Source: Myxococcus stipitatus (lineage in GTDB: Bacteria > Myxococcota > Myxococcia > Myxococcales > Myxococcaceae). Taken from it: a DNA stretch of 64,000 bases. The notes under the pieces are model-generated. The model was not told where the DNA came from. It saw nothing but the letters and a program-made list of their open reading frames with translations, and ran no database searches. The stretch lies in assembly GCF_021412625.1 (NCBI RefSeq), contig NZ_JAKCFI010000009.1, positions 62,001 to 126,000 of the forward strand, read 5' to 3'. Shown here piece after piece: positions 1 to 9,447 of this stretch; position 1 is the stretch's first letter, and each line of letters begins with the position of its first letter. The translations under genes and the position numbers were made by a program.

Positions 1-1174
1 GGGGCCCCAGGCCGTGCATCAGCTCGTGCATGAGGATGTGCGTGAAGAAGGCGTCGAAGGCCACGTCCTTCTGGTCCTGCGCGGACAGGGCGACCTTCGC
101 GATGGGCAGCAGCACGCGCTCGAACTTGGCCTCCTGCACGTTCTTCAACATGACGCGCTTGGAGCCCATGGCCTCCGTGACGCGCTCGTCGTTGGGCAGG
201 TTGTACGCGGCCGTCTGCACGCCCCGGTTCGCGTCGCCGGCGGAGAACAGGCTGTTGACGACGCGGATGGGCGCCAGCGCGCCCAGCTTGGGGTTGCGCA
301 GCTTCGCGTCGATGGGGAGGTGGTTCTCCAGGTCCTGGAGGTGGTCGCTGAACTTCGCCAGCTTCGCCGTCTCCGCGTCGTCACGCAGGCCCACGAAGGC
401 CTCGAAGGCGGCCTTGTAGTTGAACCAGCCGTCCTCGTAGACCTCGTAGGGCCCCACGGTGGGCTCGATGCTCGCGTCCAGCTTCATCCACGCCACCTCG
501 CTGGCGTAGTAGTCGTTGGACAGGAACGCGTCCGCGCGCGCGGTGAGGAACGCCTTGAGCGTGGGCTGCGTCGTCAGCGCCGCGGCCTCGCGGAACAGCG
601 CGGCGGCCTCCGCCAGCTCGCCCTGGTACTCCACGCTGTACGGCACGGAGATGAACTTGCCGTCCGTGCCCCGGCGGATGGTGGTGTAGAAGCCCGTGGC
701 CTCCTTCTGCTGCGCCTCCGGCAGCGACTTCACCCACGCCTCCACCTGCTCCTTGGTGGCGCCGGCCGGATAGAAGTTGCCCGCCTCCGGGCGCTCCGGC
801 ACGCCGGGCATGAACGGCCTGCCCTCGTCGAGGCTCAGCCACGGCCCCTTGTCCGTGACGAACGCGTGCAGGCGCGCGCGCCCCAGCGGCGTCTCGTCCT
901 GGACCAGGTCCAGCAGCAGCGTGGGGCCACCGGCCCAGCGCTGCCGGAGGAACAGCGCGTCCATGATCTGCGACGCCTCGACGATGCGCGCCAGCGCCTG
1001 ACGCTCGTTGGCGGGCAGCGCCTTCACATCCACGCGCAGCTCCACCGGCGCGAAGCGGGCGGTGAGCTTCTGCAGCGCGGCGGCGTCGGGGAACGAGGCG
1101 GGGGCCTGCTCCGCGGCGACCGCGGAGCCGGACAGCAGGGCCGCCCCGAACAGGGACAGGAGGGTTCGGTTCAT
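1..1174 (-). CDS. M49-like (dipeptidyl-peptidase III family) metallopeptidase, 3' end cut by window
   Basis: The minus strand reads from ATG at 1174 to the window edge without a stop, giving 391 residues. The first ~20 residues form a signal peptide (a hydrophobic stretch ending near AVAAEQA), so the enzyme is probably exported. Near the visible C-terminus is HELMHGLGP, a zinc-binding HExxH motif of the form found in bacterial dipeptidyl-peptidase 3 family proteins. Classical DPP III has HELLGH instead, with one extra residue. The family cleaves peptides from the N-terminus; substrate unknown here. The second half of the zinc site and the C-terminal region lie outside the window. It is divergent from the CBM21 gene, sharing a 168 bp spacer. 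Family assignment is from motif memory. Confidence 0.75.
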   Translation of the reverse strand, partial: MNRTLLSLFGAALLSGSAVAAEQAPASFPDAAALQKLTARFAPVELRVDVKALPANERQALARIVEASQIMDALFLRQRWAGGPTLLLDLVQDETPLGRARLHAFVTDKGPWLSLDEGRPFMPGVPERPEAGNFYPAGATKEQVEAWVKSLPEAQQKEATGFYTTIRRGTDGKFISVPYSVEYQGELAEAAALFREAAALTTQPTLKAFLTARADAFLSNDYYASEVAWMKLDASIEPTVGPYEVYEDGWFNYKAAFEAFVGLRDDAETAKLAKFSDHLQDLENHLPIDAKLRNPKLGALAPIRVVNSLFSAGDANRGVQTAAYNLPNDERVTEAMGSKRVMLKNVQEAKFERVLLPIAKVALSAQDQKDVAFDAFFTHILMHELMHGLGP

Positions 1175-1342
1175 GACCCCTCCCTACTCCAACCCCGCGC
1201 GCCCTCCCAGCGCGGCGTCGCTCGCGTACACGCCAGAACATTTCAACCAGGACGGTCCCCGAAGCCCGGGCGCGACGCGCGTCGGTGGGGGCTGACAACA
1301 TGCGCCAGCCTGGATTTCCCCAGGTTTCCTGGAGCACTGAGA

Positions 1343-2143
1343 ATGACGAACCGAATCCCTCTCCTGTCCCGTTGGCGCGCCGTGGTGTCCCTCCTGGCGG
1401 GGTTCGCCGTATGCCTTTCGGCCCCGGCCGCGCGGGCGGCGGACGAGGTCCGGCTGCTCGAGGCGGTGAGCACGCAGAGCAGCTACCATGGGCAGACGTG
1501 GCAGGACGTCACGTACCTCGTGGTGGTGAAGAACCTCGCCTATGACAAGCAGGTCGCCATCCACCACAAGCAGCCGGACGGCACGTGGGCGGACCTGGCG
1601 CTGGGCTACTTCGGGCCCGCGGGCGACGGCGCGGAGCTGTGGAAGGCGACGCGGCAGTATCAGAGCTGGGGCACGGACCCGCAGCCCACGCGCGACCTGG
1701 AGTTCGTGGCGAAGTACACGGTGAATGGCCAGACGTATTGGGACAACAACGGCGGGGCCAACTACACCCTGGGGCGCTTCGACGGGCCGCTGCTGACGCG
1801 GGAGAACGTGCTGGTGGCGGGCAGCTACTGGCAGGCCAGCGGCGACGTGGACATCAACATCGACGTGAGGAACCTGGCCTACGCCAAGAGCGTCACCGTC
1901 GTGTACAGCACGGACGGGTGGGCCACGACGAACCAGGTCGCGGCCTCGTTCGTGCCCGGCTACACGGTGGGCTACGCCTACGTCTCCAGCCCCAACGTCC
2001 AGGGCGTGGAGCGCTGGTTCGCCCGGATTCCGGCCGTCACGAGCGGCGCGCTGCGCTACTACGTGCGTTACGAGGTGAACGGACAGACGTACTGGGACAG
2101 CAACTTCGGCTACAACTACCCGCCCATCTACCCTCCCCTCTAA
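1343..2143 (+). CDS. Secreted protein with two tandem CBM21-type carbohydrate-binding modules
   Basis: 266 residues. Residues 1-31 are a signal peptide (arginine, hydrophobic core, cleavage after ARA). The rest is two copies of a ~100-residue beta-sandwich: roughly 36-135 and 150-262. Each ends in the same signature, YTVNGQTYWDNN and YEVNGQTYWDSN, followed by NY, which is the hallmark of CBM21 starch/glycogen-binding modules. Aromatic residues expected for sugar contact are present. There is no catalytic domain, so it is probably a secreted binding protein rather than an enzyme. Start chosen at ATG 1343 because it begins the signal peptide; the reading frame is open far upstream only because it runs antisense to the peptidase gene. 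Confidence 0.85.
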   Translation: MTNRIPLLSRWRAVVSLLAGFAVCLSAPAARAADEVRLLEAVSTQSSYHGQTWQDVTYLVVVKNLAYDKQVAIHHKQPDGTWADLALGYFGPAGDGAELWKATRQYQSWGTDPQPTRDLEFVAKYTVNGQTYWDNNGGANYTLGRFDGPLLTRENVLVAGSYWQASGDVDINIDVRNLAYAKSVTVVYSTDGWATTNQVAASFVPGYTVGYAYVSSPNVQGVERWFARIPAVTSGALRYYVRYEVNGQTYWDSNFGYNYPPIYPPL

Positions 2144-2273
2144 CCCCCCGAGGGGGAGCCCGGGGGCCCGGCCGGCGCGGGTCCGCCCCTCCGGCGTGCT
2201 TCCGGGCCCCCTCCCCTCGACAAGTCCCGGGACATGGTTATGGGAGACGACGCGAGGCGCCCACGGTGCGCCC

Positions 2274-2278
2274 GGAGG
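2274..2278 (+). promoter_or_regulatory. Ribosome binding site GGAGG deciding the htpG start
   Basis: GGAGG lies 10 bases before ATG 2289. It supports this ATG over upstream in-frame codons. Confidence 0.6.
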
Positions 2279-2288
2279 CCATTGCCAC

Positions 2289-4253
2289 ATGTCCGTCGAC
2301 CACGCCCCCCAGCGGGAAACCCATGCCTTCCAGGCGGAGATCAACCAGCTCCTGAGCCTGGTCATCAACTCGCTCTACAGCCACAAGGAGATCTTCCTGC
2401 GTGAGCTGGTGTCGAACGCGTCCGACGCGCTCGACAAGCTGCGCTTCCGTGCCATCACCGAGCCGGAGCTGCTGTCCGACGCGCCGGAGCTGGAGCTGCG
2501 CATCATCCCGGACGCGCGGAAGGGCACGCTCACCATCGAGGACACCGGCATCGGCATGAGCCACGACGAGCTGGTGAAGAACCTGGGCACCATCGCCCAC
2601 TCCGGCTCGCGCGAGTTCCTCCAGCAGGCGGCCCAGAAGGGCCAGAAGGACGTGCAGCTCATCGGCCAGTTCGGCGTGGGCTTCTACAGCGCTTACCTCG
2701 TCGCGGACCGGGTCGAGGTGGTCAGCCGCGCCGCCGGCAAGGACACCCCGGCGTTCCGCTGGACGTCGGAGGCGCACGGCACCTTCACCGTGGAGCCCGC
2801 CGAGCGCGCCGCCCGGGGCACCGCCGTCATCCTCCACCTCAAGGCGGACCAGAAGGAGTTCCTGGAGGAGTACCGCCTGCGCTCGCTCATCACCCAGTAC
2901 TCCGACTACGTCGGCCACCCCATCAAGCTCCAGGTGGAGAAGCACACCGGCACGGGCGACGACGCGAAGACGGAGACGGCGCTGGAGGTGGTGAACAAGG
3001 CCAGCGCGCTGTGGCAGCGCGCGAAGTCCGACGTCACCGACGAGCAGTACCAGGAGTTCTACAAGCACCTGACGCACGACTGGGAGCCGCCGCTGGCGTG
3101 GACGCACTTCAAGGCGGACGGCAACCAGCAGTTCACCGGGCTGCTCTTCGTCCCCAAGCACCCGCCGTTCGACCTGGACTCGCAGCAGCAGCGCGGGGTG
3201 CGGCTGTTCGTCAAGCGCGTGTTCATCATGGACCGCTGCGAGGACCTGGTGCCGCAGTGGCTGCGCTTCGTGCGTGGCGTCATCGACTCGGATGACCTGC
3301 CGCTCAACGTGTCGCGCGAGCTGCTCCAGGACTCGCAGGTGGTGCGCGCCATCCGCAAGCACGTGGTGAAGAAGTCGCTCGACCTGCTGGAGAAGCTGGC
3401 CAAGGACAAGCCCGAGGACTACACGACGTTCTGGAAGGCCTTCGGCACCGTGCTGAAGGAGGGCCTGGCCACCGAGGCGGAGCAGAAGGAGAAGCTGGGC
3501 GCGCTGTTGCGCTACGAGAGCACGCACGGCGAGGGCCTCACGTCGCTGGCCGACTACGTGTCGCGCATGAAGGAGGGCCAGGAGGCCCTCTATTACGTGT
3601 ACGGCGAGTCCCGGAAGGCGGTGGAGGACGGCCCCCACCTGGAGGCGCTCAAGCAGCGCGGCTACGAGGTCCTCTTCATGACGGACCCGGTGGACGAGTG
3701 GGCGGCGCAGGGCCTGCGGGAGTTCCAGGGCAAGCCCCTGGTCTCCGCGCTCCAGGCGGACCTGAAGCTGCAGTCGACGGACGAGCAGAAGAAGGAGCAG
3801 GAGCAGCGCGCCGAGGGCCTCAAGGGGCTGACGTCGAGGATGAAGGACGTGCTCCAGGCGTCCGTGCGCGAGGTGCGCGTGTCGGACCGGCTCACCGACT
3901 CGCCGGTGTGCCTCGTGGTGCCCGAGGGCGGCTCGCCCGCGTACCTGGAGCGGCTGCTGCAGCAGCGGGGCAAGGCGATGCCGCGCATGAAGCGCATCCT
4001 GGAGGTCAATCCCAGGCATCCCGTCATCGAGCACCTGAAGACGCTCCACGAGGCGAACCCCGCCGAGGCGCAGGTGTCCGAGTGGATCGAACTGCTCCAC
4101 GACCAGGCGCTGCTCACCGAGGGCAGCACCATCGCCGACCCGAACCGCTTCGCGCGGCGGATGACGACGCTGCTGACGCAGGTGGCGGGCCTGGCCGCGA
4201 AGGCGCCCGTCCCCGAGGCGAAAGCCACCCAGCCGGCGGCCTCCGCGAGCTGA
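2289..4253 (+). CDS. htpG: Molecular chaperone HtpG (bacterial Hsp90)
   Basis: 654 residues, the usual HtpG length. The N-terminal GHKL ATPase domain shows N43 in [14 protein letters not shown] (85-90), GTIAHSG (100-106) and [12 protein letters not shown] (127-138). The middle domain and C-terminal dimerisation domain follow in the normal order. The last ~20 residues are an Ala/Pro/Lys-rich tail beyond the conserved fold. It is a cytosolic ATP-dependent folding chaperone. It appears monocistronic: a strong hairpin follows the stop, and the next gene begins after a 100 bp gap. No heat-shock operator was recognised upstream. Confidence 0.97.
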
Positions 4254-4263
4254 CACGCGTCAC

Positions 4264-4286
4264 GGGGCCTGGGCATCCCGGGCCCC
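4264..4286 (+). terminator. Hairpin after htpG
   Basis: A 10-bp stem (one T-G wobble) with the 3-base loop cat, starting 11 bases after the htpG stop. No T run follows, so termination would not be of the classic intrinsic type. Confidence 0.55.
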
Positions 4287-4352
4287 GGCCTCCGGGCACA
4301 CCGTCCGGCAGGCCCATCGACAGAAATGTGAGTGATAGGGAATGATGGCCGG

Positions 4353-5327
4353 ATGGGCCATCAGACCTCCTTCGCGGCATTCACTTGCGACATCCTCCCG
4401 ACGGCGACTCCCTCCGAACGAGCCGCCATCCAGGGCGCGCTCCGAGCCGAGCTGAGCAAGCCCTATCGGCGGGCGCGGCAGTCGCTCGGCAACCAGTGGT
4501 TGGTGCGCTTCGATGACGGGGGCTTCAACGCCTTCGTCCTCGTGGTGAGCGCGATGCGCGCGAAGTACCCGGACGCGTTCCGCTACCTGCTGGTGGGCTG
4601 GCACGACATGGGGTCGGTGGCGGTGTATCCGCTGGGAGGCGCGGCCCCCACGACGCTGAGCCTGGTGACGGCCATGGCGGCGGTGGCCTCTGGCGCCGAC
4701 GAGCTGGCCGCCCCGCTGCTGCTGGCCGCCGGCCCCCTGACGAGCGAGGACTTCCCGCTCCAGTGGGAGGACGTCGGAGCGGAGGACGGCCCCGGCGTGG
4801 CTCGCGCCTCGCGTGGGCGGCCCCGGGGCCCGCGCGCGCCGGTCCGCGCCACCCGTCCCCGCGCGAAGGTGGCCCCCGCGAGGGCGGAGACCACCCCGGC
4901 GAGCCCCGTCGAGGCCCCGCCCCCGAGTCCGACCGTGAGCAGCGAGCCGGCACCCGAGGCCGTCGTCGCCCAGCCCCCGAGCGAGGGCACGGCCAGCGAG
5001 GCCGCCGAGTCCTCCTCGACGGGGACCGGTCGACGCGCTCGCGGCAAGCGCGCCCAGGGCCGGGCCTCCCGCAAGAGCGCGAAGGGCGCGGGGCGCAAGC
5101 AGGCGCGAGGCAAGACGGCGAGCAAGCGCGAGGAGGAGGCCGCGAGCCGCCGCAAGCCGACCGCGAGCCGCAAGCGGGCGGGAGGCGCCATCCGCCGCAA
5201 GCGCGAGGGCGTCGCCGCCAGCCAGAAGCGCTCGAGCGCGGCACGTGGGAAGGCGCGCACCGCCGCGAAGGCCGCGAAGAAGAAGACGGCGCGCGTGGCC
5301 CCGAAGAAGAAGGGCCGCTCCCGCTGA
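4353..5327 (+). CDS. Unknown protein with histone H1-like lysine/alanine/arginine tail
   Basis: 324 residues from ATG 4353; GTG 4332 would add 7 residues, and neither start has a clear ribosome binding site. Residues ~1-135 look like a compact globular domain that I do not recognise (FTCDILPTATPSERAAIQG near the start). Residues ~140-220 are Pro/Ala/Glu-rich and disordered. Residues ~225-324 are a long basic tail of Arg/Lys/Ala/Ser with AAK and KKK runs, resembling eukaryotic H1 tails and myxobacterial H1-like DNA-binding proteins. It probably binds nucleic acid through the tail; the N-domain role is unknown. A separate gene follows 91 bases downstream. Confidence 0.8.
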   Translation: MGHQTSFAAFTCDILPTATPSERAAIQGALRAELSKPYRRARQSLGNQWLVRFDDGGFNAFVLVVSAMRAKYPDAFRYLLVGWHDMGSVAVYPLGGAAPTTLSLVTAMAAVASGADELAAPLLLAAGPLTSEDFPLQWEDVGAEDGPGVARASRGRPRGPRAPVRATRPRAKVAPARAETTPASPVEAPPPSPTVSSEPAPEAVVAQPPSEGTASEAAESSSTGTGRRARGKRAQGRASRKSAKGAGRKQARGKTASKREEEAASRRKPTASRKRAGGAIRRKREGVAASQKRSSAARGKARTAAKAAKKKTARVAPKKKGRSR

Positions 5328-5418
5328 GCACGGAGCGCGACGCGTCCCGCGGCCTGCCCTGGGGTGGGGCCGCGGGACTTCCGCGCCCGTGGATTCGAGG
5401 GCGAGTCGCCGAGCCGCC

Positions 5419-5871
5419 ATGCTCCTGAAACATCTCTACGAGTTCAGCCTGGAGGAGCCACACCACTGGTTCTTCTTCATCGGCGCGGCCCCCGGAGCGG
5501 TCGACACGCGCGCGGGCCTTCGGGTCGATCGACTGGACGCGTACATCCATGGCTTCAGGGCCGCGCTGCGCGCGCAGTCGGACGACGACGCGGAGGCCGC
5601 GGCCTTCTTCACCTGGCTCATCGAGCGTGGGGAGTTTCCCAGCCAGGGCTGGGCCAAGAAGTTCATCGTCGACGAGGGCGGTGACGACGAGCGCGCCATC
5701 ACCCGGTTCTTCGGCTTGCTCCACGGCTACCTCCTCGAGAAGCGACCGCCCTGGTTCCTCGCCTTCAATCAGGAGCCCCGGCCCAGCCAGATTCGACGAG
5801 GCACCGGAGCGCCGGCGCGTCCCGACGTCCGCCTCCCACCGCACATCGAAGCGAGCCGCTCCGCGCGTTGA
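5419..5871 (+). CDS. Small hypothetical protein
   Basis: 150 residues, no family recognised. It has aromatic patches near the N-terminus (HHWFFFIG) and in the middle (AAAFFTWLIERGEFPSQGWA) and a basic, proline-rich C-terminus. No signal peptide or obvious membrane segment. Composition and aromatic content look like a real soluble protein. It ends 61 bases before the convergent oxidoreductase gene. Confidence 0.65.
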   Translation: MLLKHLYEFSLEEPHHWFFFIGAAPGAVDTRAGLRVDRLDAYIHGFRAALRAQSDDDAEAAAFFTWLIERGEFPSQGWAKKFIVDEGGDDERAITRFFGLLHGYLLEKRPPWFLAFNQEPRPSQIRRGTGAPARPDVRLPPHIEASRSAR

Positions 5872-5932
5872 AGACGCGCCCCCCCTGCTCGCCGTCGAGC
5901 GGGGCCTCGTCGGGTGGACTCGACGCCGTCCC

Positions 5933-7180
5933 TCAGGCCTCCAGGTCTCGCAGCACGGCCTCCGCCGCGCGCCGCCCCGACACCAGCGCGCCCTGGATGG
6001 AGGCGCTGTCGCGGTGGTCCCCGCAGACGAACAACCCCGGGGACAACCGCACGGGCCGGTGCGGCGGCTCCAGCGCGTCCACCGTCTGCGCGGGCAGCGC
6101 ATAGGGCAGCGAGTACGTGCGCAGGTGCCGCCACCGCGCCACCCGCGAGCCGAACCACTCCGTCAGCTCCGCGAGCACCTTCACGCGCAGCCCGTCCTCG
6201 TCCGTCGACACGCCCAGCACCGACACCGCGATGAGCGCCTGGCCCGGGGGCGCGTACGTGGCGGACACCTCGCTCATCACCGCCAGGTGGTTCACCACGC
6301 CACGCCCCTCGCCATTGAGCACCAGCCAGGGCCCCGACACCGGCGGCTCCGGCGCCGCGAAATACAGGCACGTCACCGCGTTCATCCGGGGCACCGGCAT
6401 GCCGGGCAGCAGCGCCGCCGCGCTCGTGGGCTCGGTGGCGACCACCACCGCCTTCGCCGCCACCTGCTCCCCGTCCGCCAACCGCACCCGGTGCCCCCAC
6501 ACGTCCGCGACGGGCGTGTGCATCCGCAACACGGCCGTGGGCAGCTTCGCCGCGAGCTGCGCGGGAATGGCCCGCATGCCCTGCTCCGGCACGCACGCGT
6601 CCCCCGTGGCGAACATCCGGAAGACGAACTCCAGGAAGCGGCTGGAGGTGGTGAGCGCCCGGTCCAGGAAGACGCCGGAGAGGAAGGGGCGGAGGAAGCC
6701 CTCCACCATCGACTCGGTGAAGCCCAGCTCCTCCAGGTAGCGCCGCGAGGTGCGCTGGGGCCGCAGCCACACGTCCTCGTCCTCGCCCGAGCGCGCCAGC
6801 TGCCGCAGCTCCAGCACCCGCAGCTTGTCGCCGAACGTCCCCACCGGCCCGAACAGCTGGCCCAGCCCCGCCAGCGGGCGACGCAGCGGGTCGGCCACCG
6901 TGTGCAGCCGTCCTCCCCGCCAGACCTTCGCCCCGGGCGCGAAGCGCCGCAGCCGCAGCGCCTTCAGGTCCAGCACCTGCCGCCCCTCCGGGTAGGCGGA
7001 CAGGTAGACCTGGAAGCCCCGATCCAGGAGGAAGCCCTCGCACACCTCCGTCCGCACCCGGCCCCCCGGCGCGTCCGCCGCCTCCAGCAGCAGCACCCGC
7101 ACCCGGGACTGGATGAGCGCCCGCGCGCAAGCCAGCCCCGCGAGCCCTGCCCCCACCACGATGACGTCCGGGTTCGACAC
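5933..7180 (-). CDS. NAD(P)/FAD-dependent amine oxidase/phytoene desaturase-like oxidoreductase
   Basis: 415 residues from GTG 7180. The N-terminus carries the Rossmann dinucleotide motif [13 protein letters not shown] (residues ~10-22) followed by the acidic strand end [16 protein letters not shown], typical of the amine oxidase/protoporphyrinogen oxidase/phytoene desaturase superfamily. The C-terminus carries the second FAD motif, [17 protein letters not shown]. The substrate cannot be told; members act on amines, carotenoids or porphyrinogens. GTG 7180 is preferred over ATG 7216 because the FAD motif would then begin near the N-terminus and GAGAGG precedes it by about 4 bases. It stands alone, divergent from aroF. 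Confidence 0.85.
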   Translation of the reverse strand: MSNPDVIVVGAGLAGLACARALIQSRVRVLLLEAADAPGGRVRTEVCEGFLLDRGFQVYLSAYPEGRQVLDLKALRLRRFAPGAKVWRGGRLHTVADPLRRPLAGLGQLFGPVGTFGDKLRVLELRQLARSGEDEDVWLRPQRTSRRYLEELGFTESMVEGFLRPFLSGVFLDRALTTSSRFLEFVFRMFATGDACVPEQGMRAIPAQLAAKLPTAVLRMHTPVADVWGHRVRLADGEQVAAKAVVVATEPTSAAALLPGMPVPRMNAVTCLYFAAPEPPVSGPWLVLNGEGRGVVNHLAVMSEVSATYAPPGQALIAVSVLGVSTDEDGLRVKVLAELTEWFGSRVARWRHLRTYSLPYALPAQTVDALEPPHRPVRLSPGLFVCGDHRDSASIQGALVSGRRAAEAVLRDLEA

Positions 7181-7308
7181 GCGACCTCTCCCACATCCAC
7201 GCTGGCTGGCCTCCATGCTGTGCGGCCCCCCTGTCCCACGGCAAGGCGGGGCTTCGGTCGGGGGTCCGGTTGCTCGCGAGCGGACAGTTGATGCAGAACG
7301 GAGTCAGC

Positions 7309-7352
7309 GGTCCCGGATACCTTCGGGACCTCGTCGCCGGATTTCCCGGCGA
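7309..7352 (+). promoter_or_regulatory. Two tandem stem-loops in the aroF-trp leader
   Basis: First hairpin: perfect 7-bp stem 7309-7315/7324-7330 with an 8-base loop. Second: perfect 7-bp stem 7334-7340/7346-7352 with a 5-base loop. Only three bases separate them. They end 49 bases before the aroF ATG and have no T run. They could be an attenuator, an mRNA-stability element or a protein-binding site. No Trp-rich leader peptide is visible. Confidence 0.5.
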
Positions 7353-7401
7353 CCCACCCACCCACCAGACGAACCGACGGACAGAGAGAGCGGGTATCCC
7401 C

Positions 7402-8427
7402 ATGTTGATCGTGATGCGACCAGACGCGACGGCCCAGGACATCGAGCGTGTGAACGACGAGATCCGCCGTCGTGGCTGGCAACCGCACGCGATTCCAGGA
7501 GGCACTCGCACCGCCATCGGCATCACCGGCAACCCGGGCGCGGTGGAGCCGGAGCCCTTCCGTGTCCTGCCTGGCGTCGCGGACGCCGTCGCCGTGTCCC
7601 AGCCGTTCAAGCTCGTCAGCCGCGAGGTGAAGCCGGACGACACCCAACTGCGCGTGGGCGACCTCACGCTCGGCGGCGCGGCCTTCCACGTCATCGCGGG
7701 CCCGTGCTCGGTGGAGTCGCGCGAGCAGATCCTCTCCACCGCCCACGCGGTGAAGAAGGCCGGCGCCACCATGCTGCGGGGGGGCGCGTTCAAGCCGCGC
7801 ACCAGCCCCTACGAGTTCCAGGGCCTCAAGGGCGACGGGCTGGCGCTGCTGGCCGAGGCGCGCAAGGAGACGGGCCTGCTCGTCACCACCGAGGTGAAGG
7901 ACACCGCCACGTTGGACGCGGTGGCCGAGGCCACGGACATCCTCCAGATTGGCGCGCGCAACATGCAGAACTTCAGCCTGCTGGAGGCCGTGGGCGAGCG
8001 CCGCAAGCCCGTGCTCCTCAAGCGCGGCATGAGCGCCACCATCAAGGAGCTGCTGATGGCGGCCGAGTACATCGTCGCCCGCGGCAACACCCAGGTCATC
8101 CTCTGCGAGCGCGGCATCCGCACCTTCGAGACGATGACGCGCAACACGCTGGACCTGAACGCGGTGCCCATGCTCAAGCAGCTGTCGCACCTGCCCGTCT
8201 TCGTGGACCCGTCGCACGGCATCGGCGTGCGCAAGGCGGTGCCGGCGATGATGCGGGCGGCCGTGGCGGTGGGGGCGGACGGCATCATCGTCGAGGTGCA
8301 CCCGGATCCGCCGCGCGCCAGGTCGGATGGCGCCCAGTCGTTGGACTTCCCGGAGTTCGACAAGGCCATGAACGAGGTGCGCGCGATTGCGCAGGCCATG
8401 GGCCGCGAAGTCGTGCGGCTGGGATAG
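7402..8427 (+). CDS. aroF: 3-deoxy-7-phosphoheptulonate (DAHP) synthase, first gene of the trp operon
   Basis: 341 residues. It condenses phosphoenolpyruvate and erythrose 4-phosphate, the first shikimate-pathway step. It is the type I-beta form with an N-terminal ferredoxin-like regulatory domain ([17 protein letters not shown], ~1-70) ahead of the TIM barrel, like the Thermotoga enzyme. Barrel motifs visible: [31 protein letters not shown] and [10 protein letters not shown]. The N-domain usually gives feedback control by Tyr or Phe. It stands 3 bases upstream of trpD, so it supplies chorismate precursor together with Trp enzymes. ATG 7402 starts the conserved N-domain; the frame is open upstream. 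Confidence 0.95.
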   Translation: MLIVMRPDATAQDIERVNDEIRRRGWQPHAIPGGTRTAIGITGNPGAVEPEPFRVLPGVADAVAVSQPFKLVSREVKPDDTQLRVGDLTLGGAAFHVIAGPCSVESREQILSTAHAVKKAGATMLRGGAFKPRTSPYEFQGLKGDGLALLAEARKETGLLVTTEVKDTATLDAVAEATDILQIGARNMQNFSLLEAVGERRKPVLLKRGMSATIKELLMAAEYIVARGNTQVILCERGIRTFETMTRNTLDLNAVPMLKQLSHLPVFVDPSHGIGVRKAVPAMMRAAVAVGADGIIVEVHPDPPRARSDGAQSLDFPEFDKAMNEVRAIAQAMGREVVRLG

Positions 8428-8430
8428 GCG

Positions 8431-9447
8431 ATGACACTCAAGGAAGCGCTGGGCAAGGTGGTGGGCCGGCGCGACCTCACCCGCGAGGAGATGGCCCGGG
8501 TCATGGGCCTGATGCTCGCGGGAGAGGCGTCGCCTGCCCAGGTGGGCGCGCTCGCGACCGCGCTCAAGATGAAGGGTGAGACGGAGGACGAAATCCTGGG
8601 GGCGGCGGAGGCCATGCGGGCCTGCGCCACGAAGCTGACGCCCCGGGCGCAGGTGGTGCTCGACACATGCGGCACGGGCGGTGACGGCGCGCACACCTTC
8701 AACATCTCCACCGCGGTGGCCTTCGTGGCCGCCGGGGCGGGGGTGACGGTGGCCAAGCACGGCAACCGCGCCGTCTCCAGCCGGTGTGGCAGCGCGGACG
8801 TGCTGGCCGCGCTGGGCGTGTCCATGGAGCGGCCTCACGAGCGCGTCGCGCTCGACATCGACGAGCACGGCGTGGGCTTCCTCTTCGCGCCCTCGCACCA
8901 CGGGGCCCTGCGCCACGTGGCGCAGGCGCGGCGGGACCTGGGCTTCCACAGCGTGTTCAACCTGCTGGGGCCGCTGACCAACCCCGCGGGCGCGCGCTAC
9001 CAGCTGCTGGGCACGTTCGACGGCAAGCGCGTGGAGCAGACGGCGCGCGTGCTGGGGCGGCTGGGGAGCCGCCGCGCCTGGGTGGTGCACGGCCACGACG
9101 GCCTGGACGAAATCTCGCCCTGCGCGCCCACGGAGGTCGCGGAGCTGCGCGAGGACGGCACGGTGCGCGTCTTCACCGTGCGGCCCGAGGACGCGGGGCT
9201 GGAGGTCGTGCCGCGCGAGTCCATCGCCGGCGGCGACGCGGACGAGAACGCGAAGCGGCTGCGCTCGCTGCTGGACGGCGAGCGCTCCGGACTGCGCACG
9301 GCGGTGCTGCTCAACGCCGCGGCGGCGCTGGTGGTGGTGGGCCAGGTGGACGACCTGCGCGAGGGCGTGCGCCGGGCCGAGTCCGCCATCGACTCGGGGG
9401 CCGCCTCGCGCAAGCTCGCCGCGCTCATCCAGGGGGCCCTGTCATGA
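8431..9447 (+). CDS. trpD: Anthranilate phosphoribosyltransferase
   Basis: 338 residues, normal length. It transfers phosphoribose from PRPP to anthranilate. The glycine-rich PRPP-binding motif DTCGTGGDGAHTFNIST is present (~residues 75-91), with KHGNRAVSSRCGSADVLAALG for anthranilate and PRPP contacts. The stand-alone form is not fused to TrpG. It begins 3 bases after aroF and overlaps trpC by ATGA, so translation is probably coupled. Confidence 0.97.
   Translation: MTLKEALGKVVGRRDLTREEMARVMGLMLAGEASPAQVGALATALKMKGETEDEILGAAEAMRACATKLTPRAQVVLDTCGTGGDGAHTFNISTAVAFVAAGAGVTVAKHGNRAVSSRCGSADVLAALGVSMERPHERVALDIDEHGVGFLFAPSHHGALRHVAQARRDLGFHSVFNLLGPLTNPAGARYQLLGTFDGKRVEQTARVLGRLGSRRAWVVHGHDGLDEISPCAPTEVAELREDGTVRVFTVRPEDAGLEVVPRESIAGGDADENAKRLRSLLDGERSGLRTAVLLNAAAALVVVGQVDDLREGVRRAESAIDSGAASRKLAALIQGALS

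Noticed and set aside
2238-4256. A 672-residue minus frame across htpG
   Set aside because: Antisense of an unmistakable Hsp90; no motif of its own.
7291-7401. Leader peptide for Trp attenuation before aroF
   Set aside because: The only small frame there is in phase with aroF and has no Trp codon; no antiterminator alternative was found.
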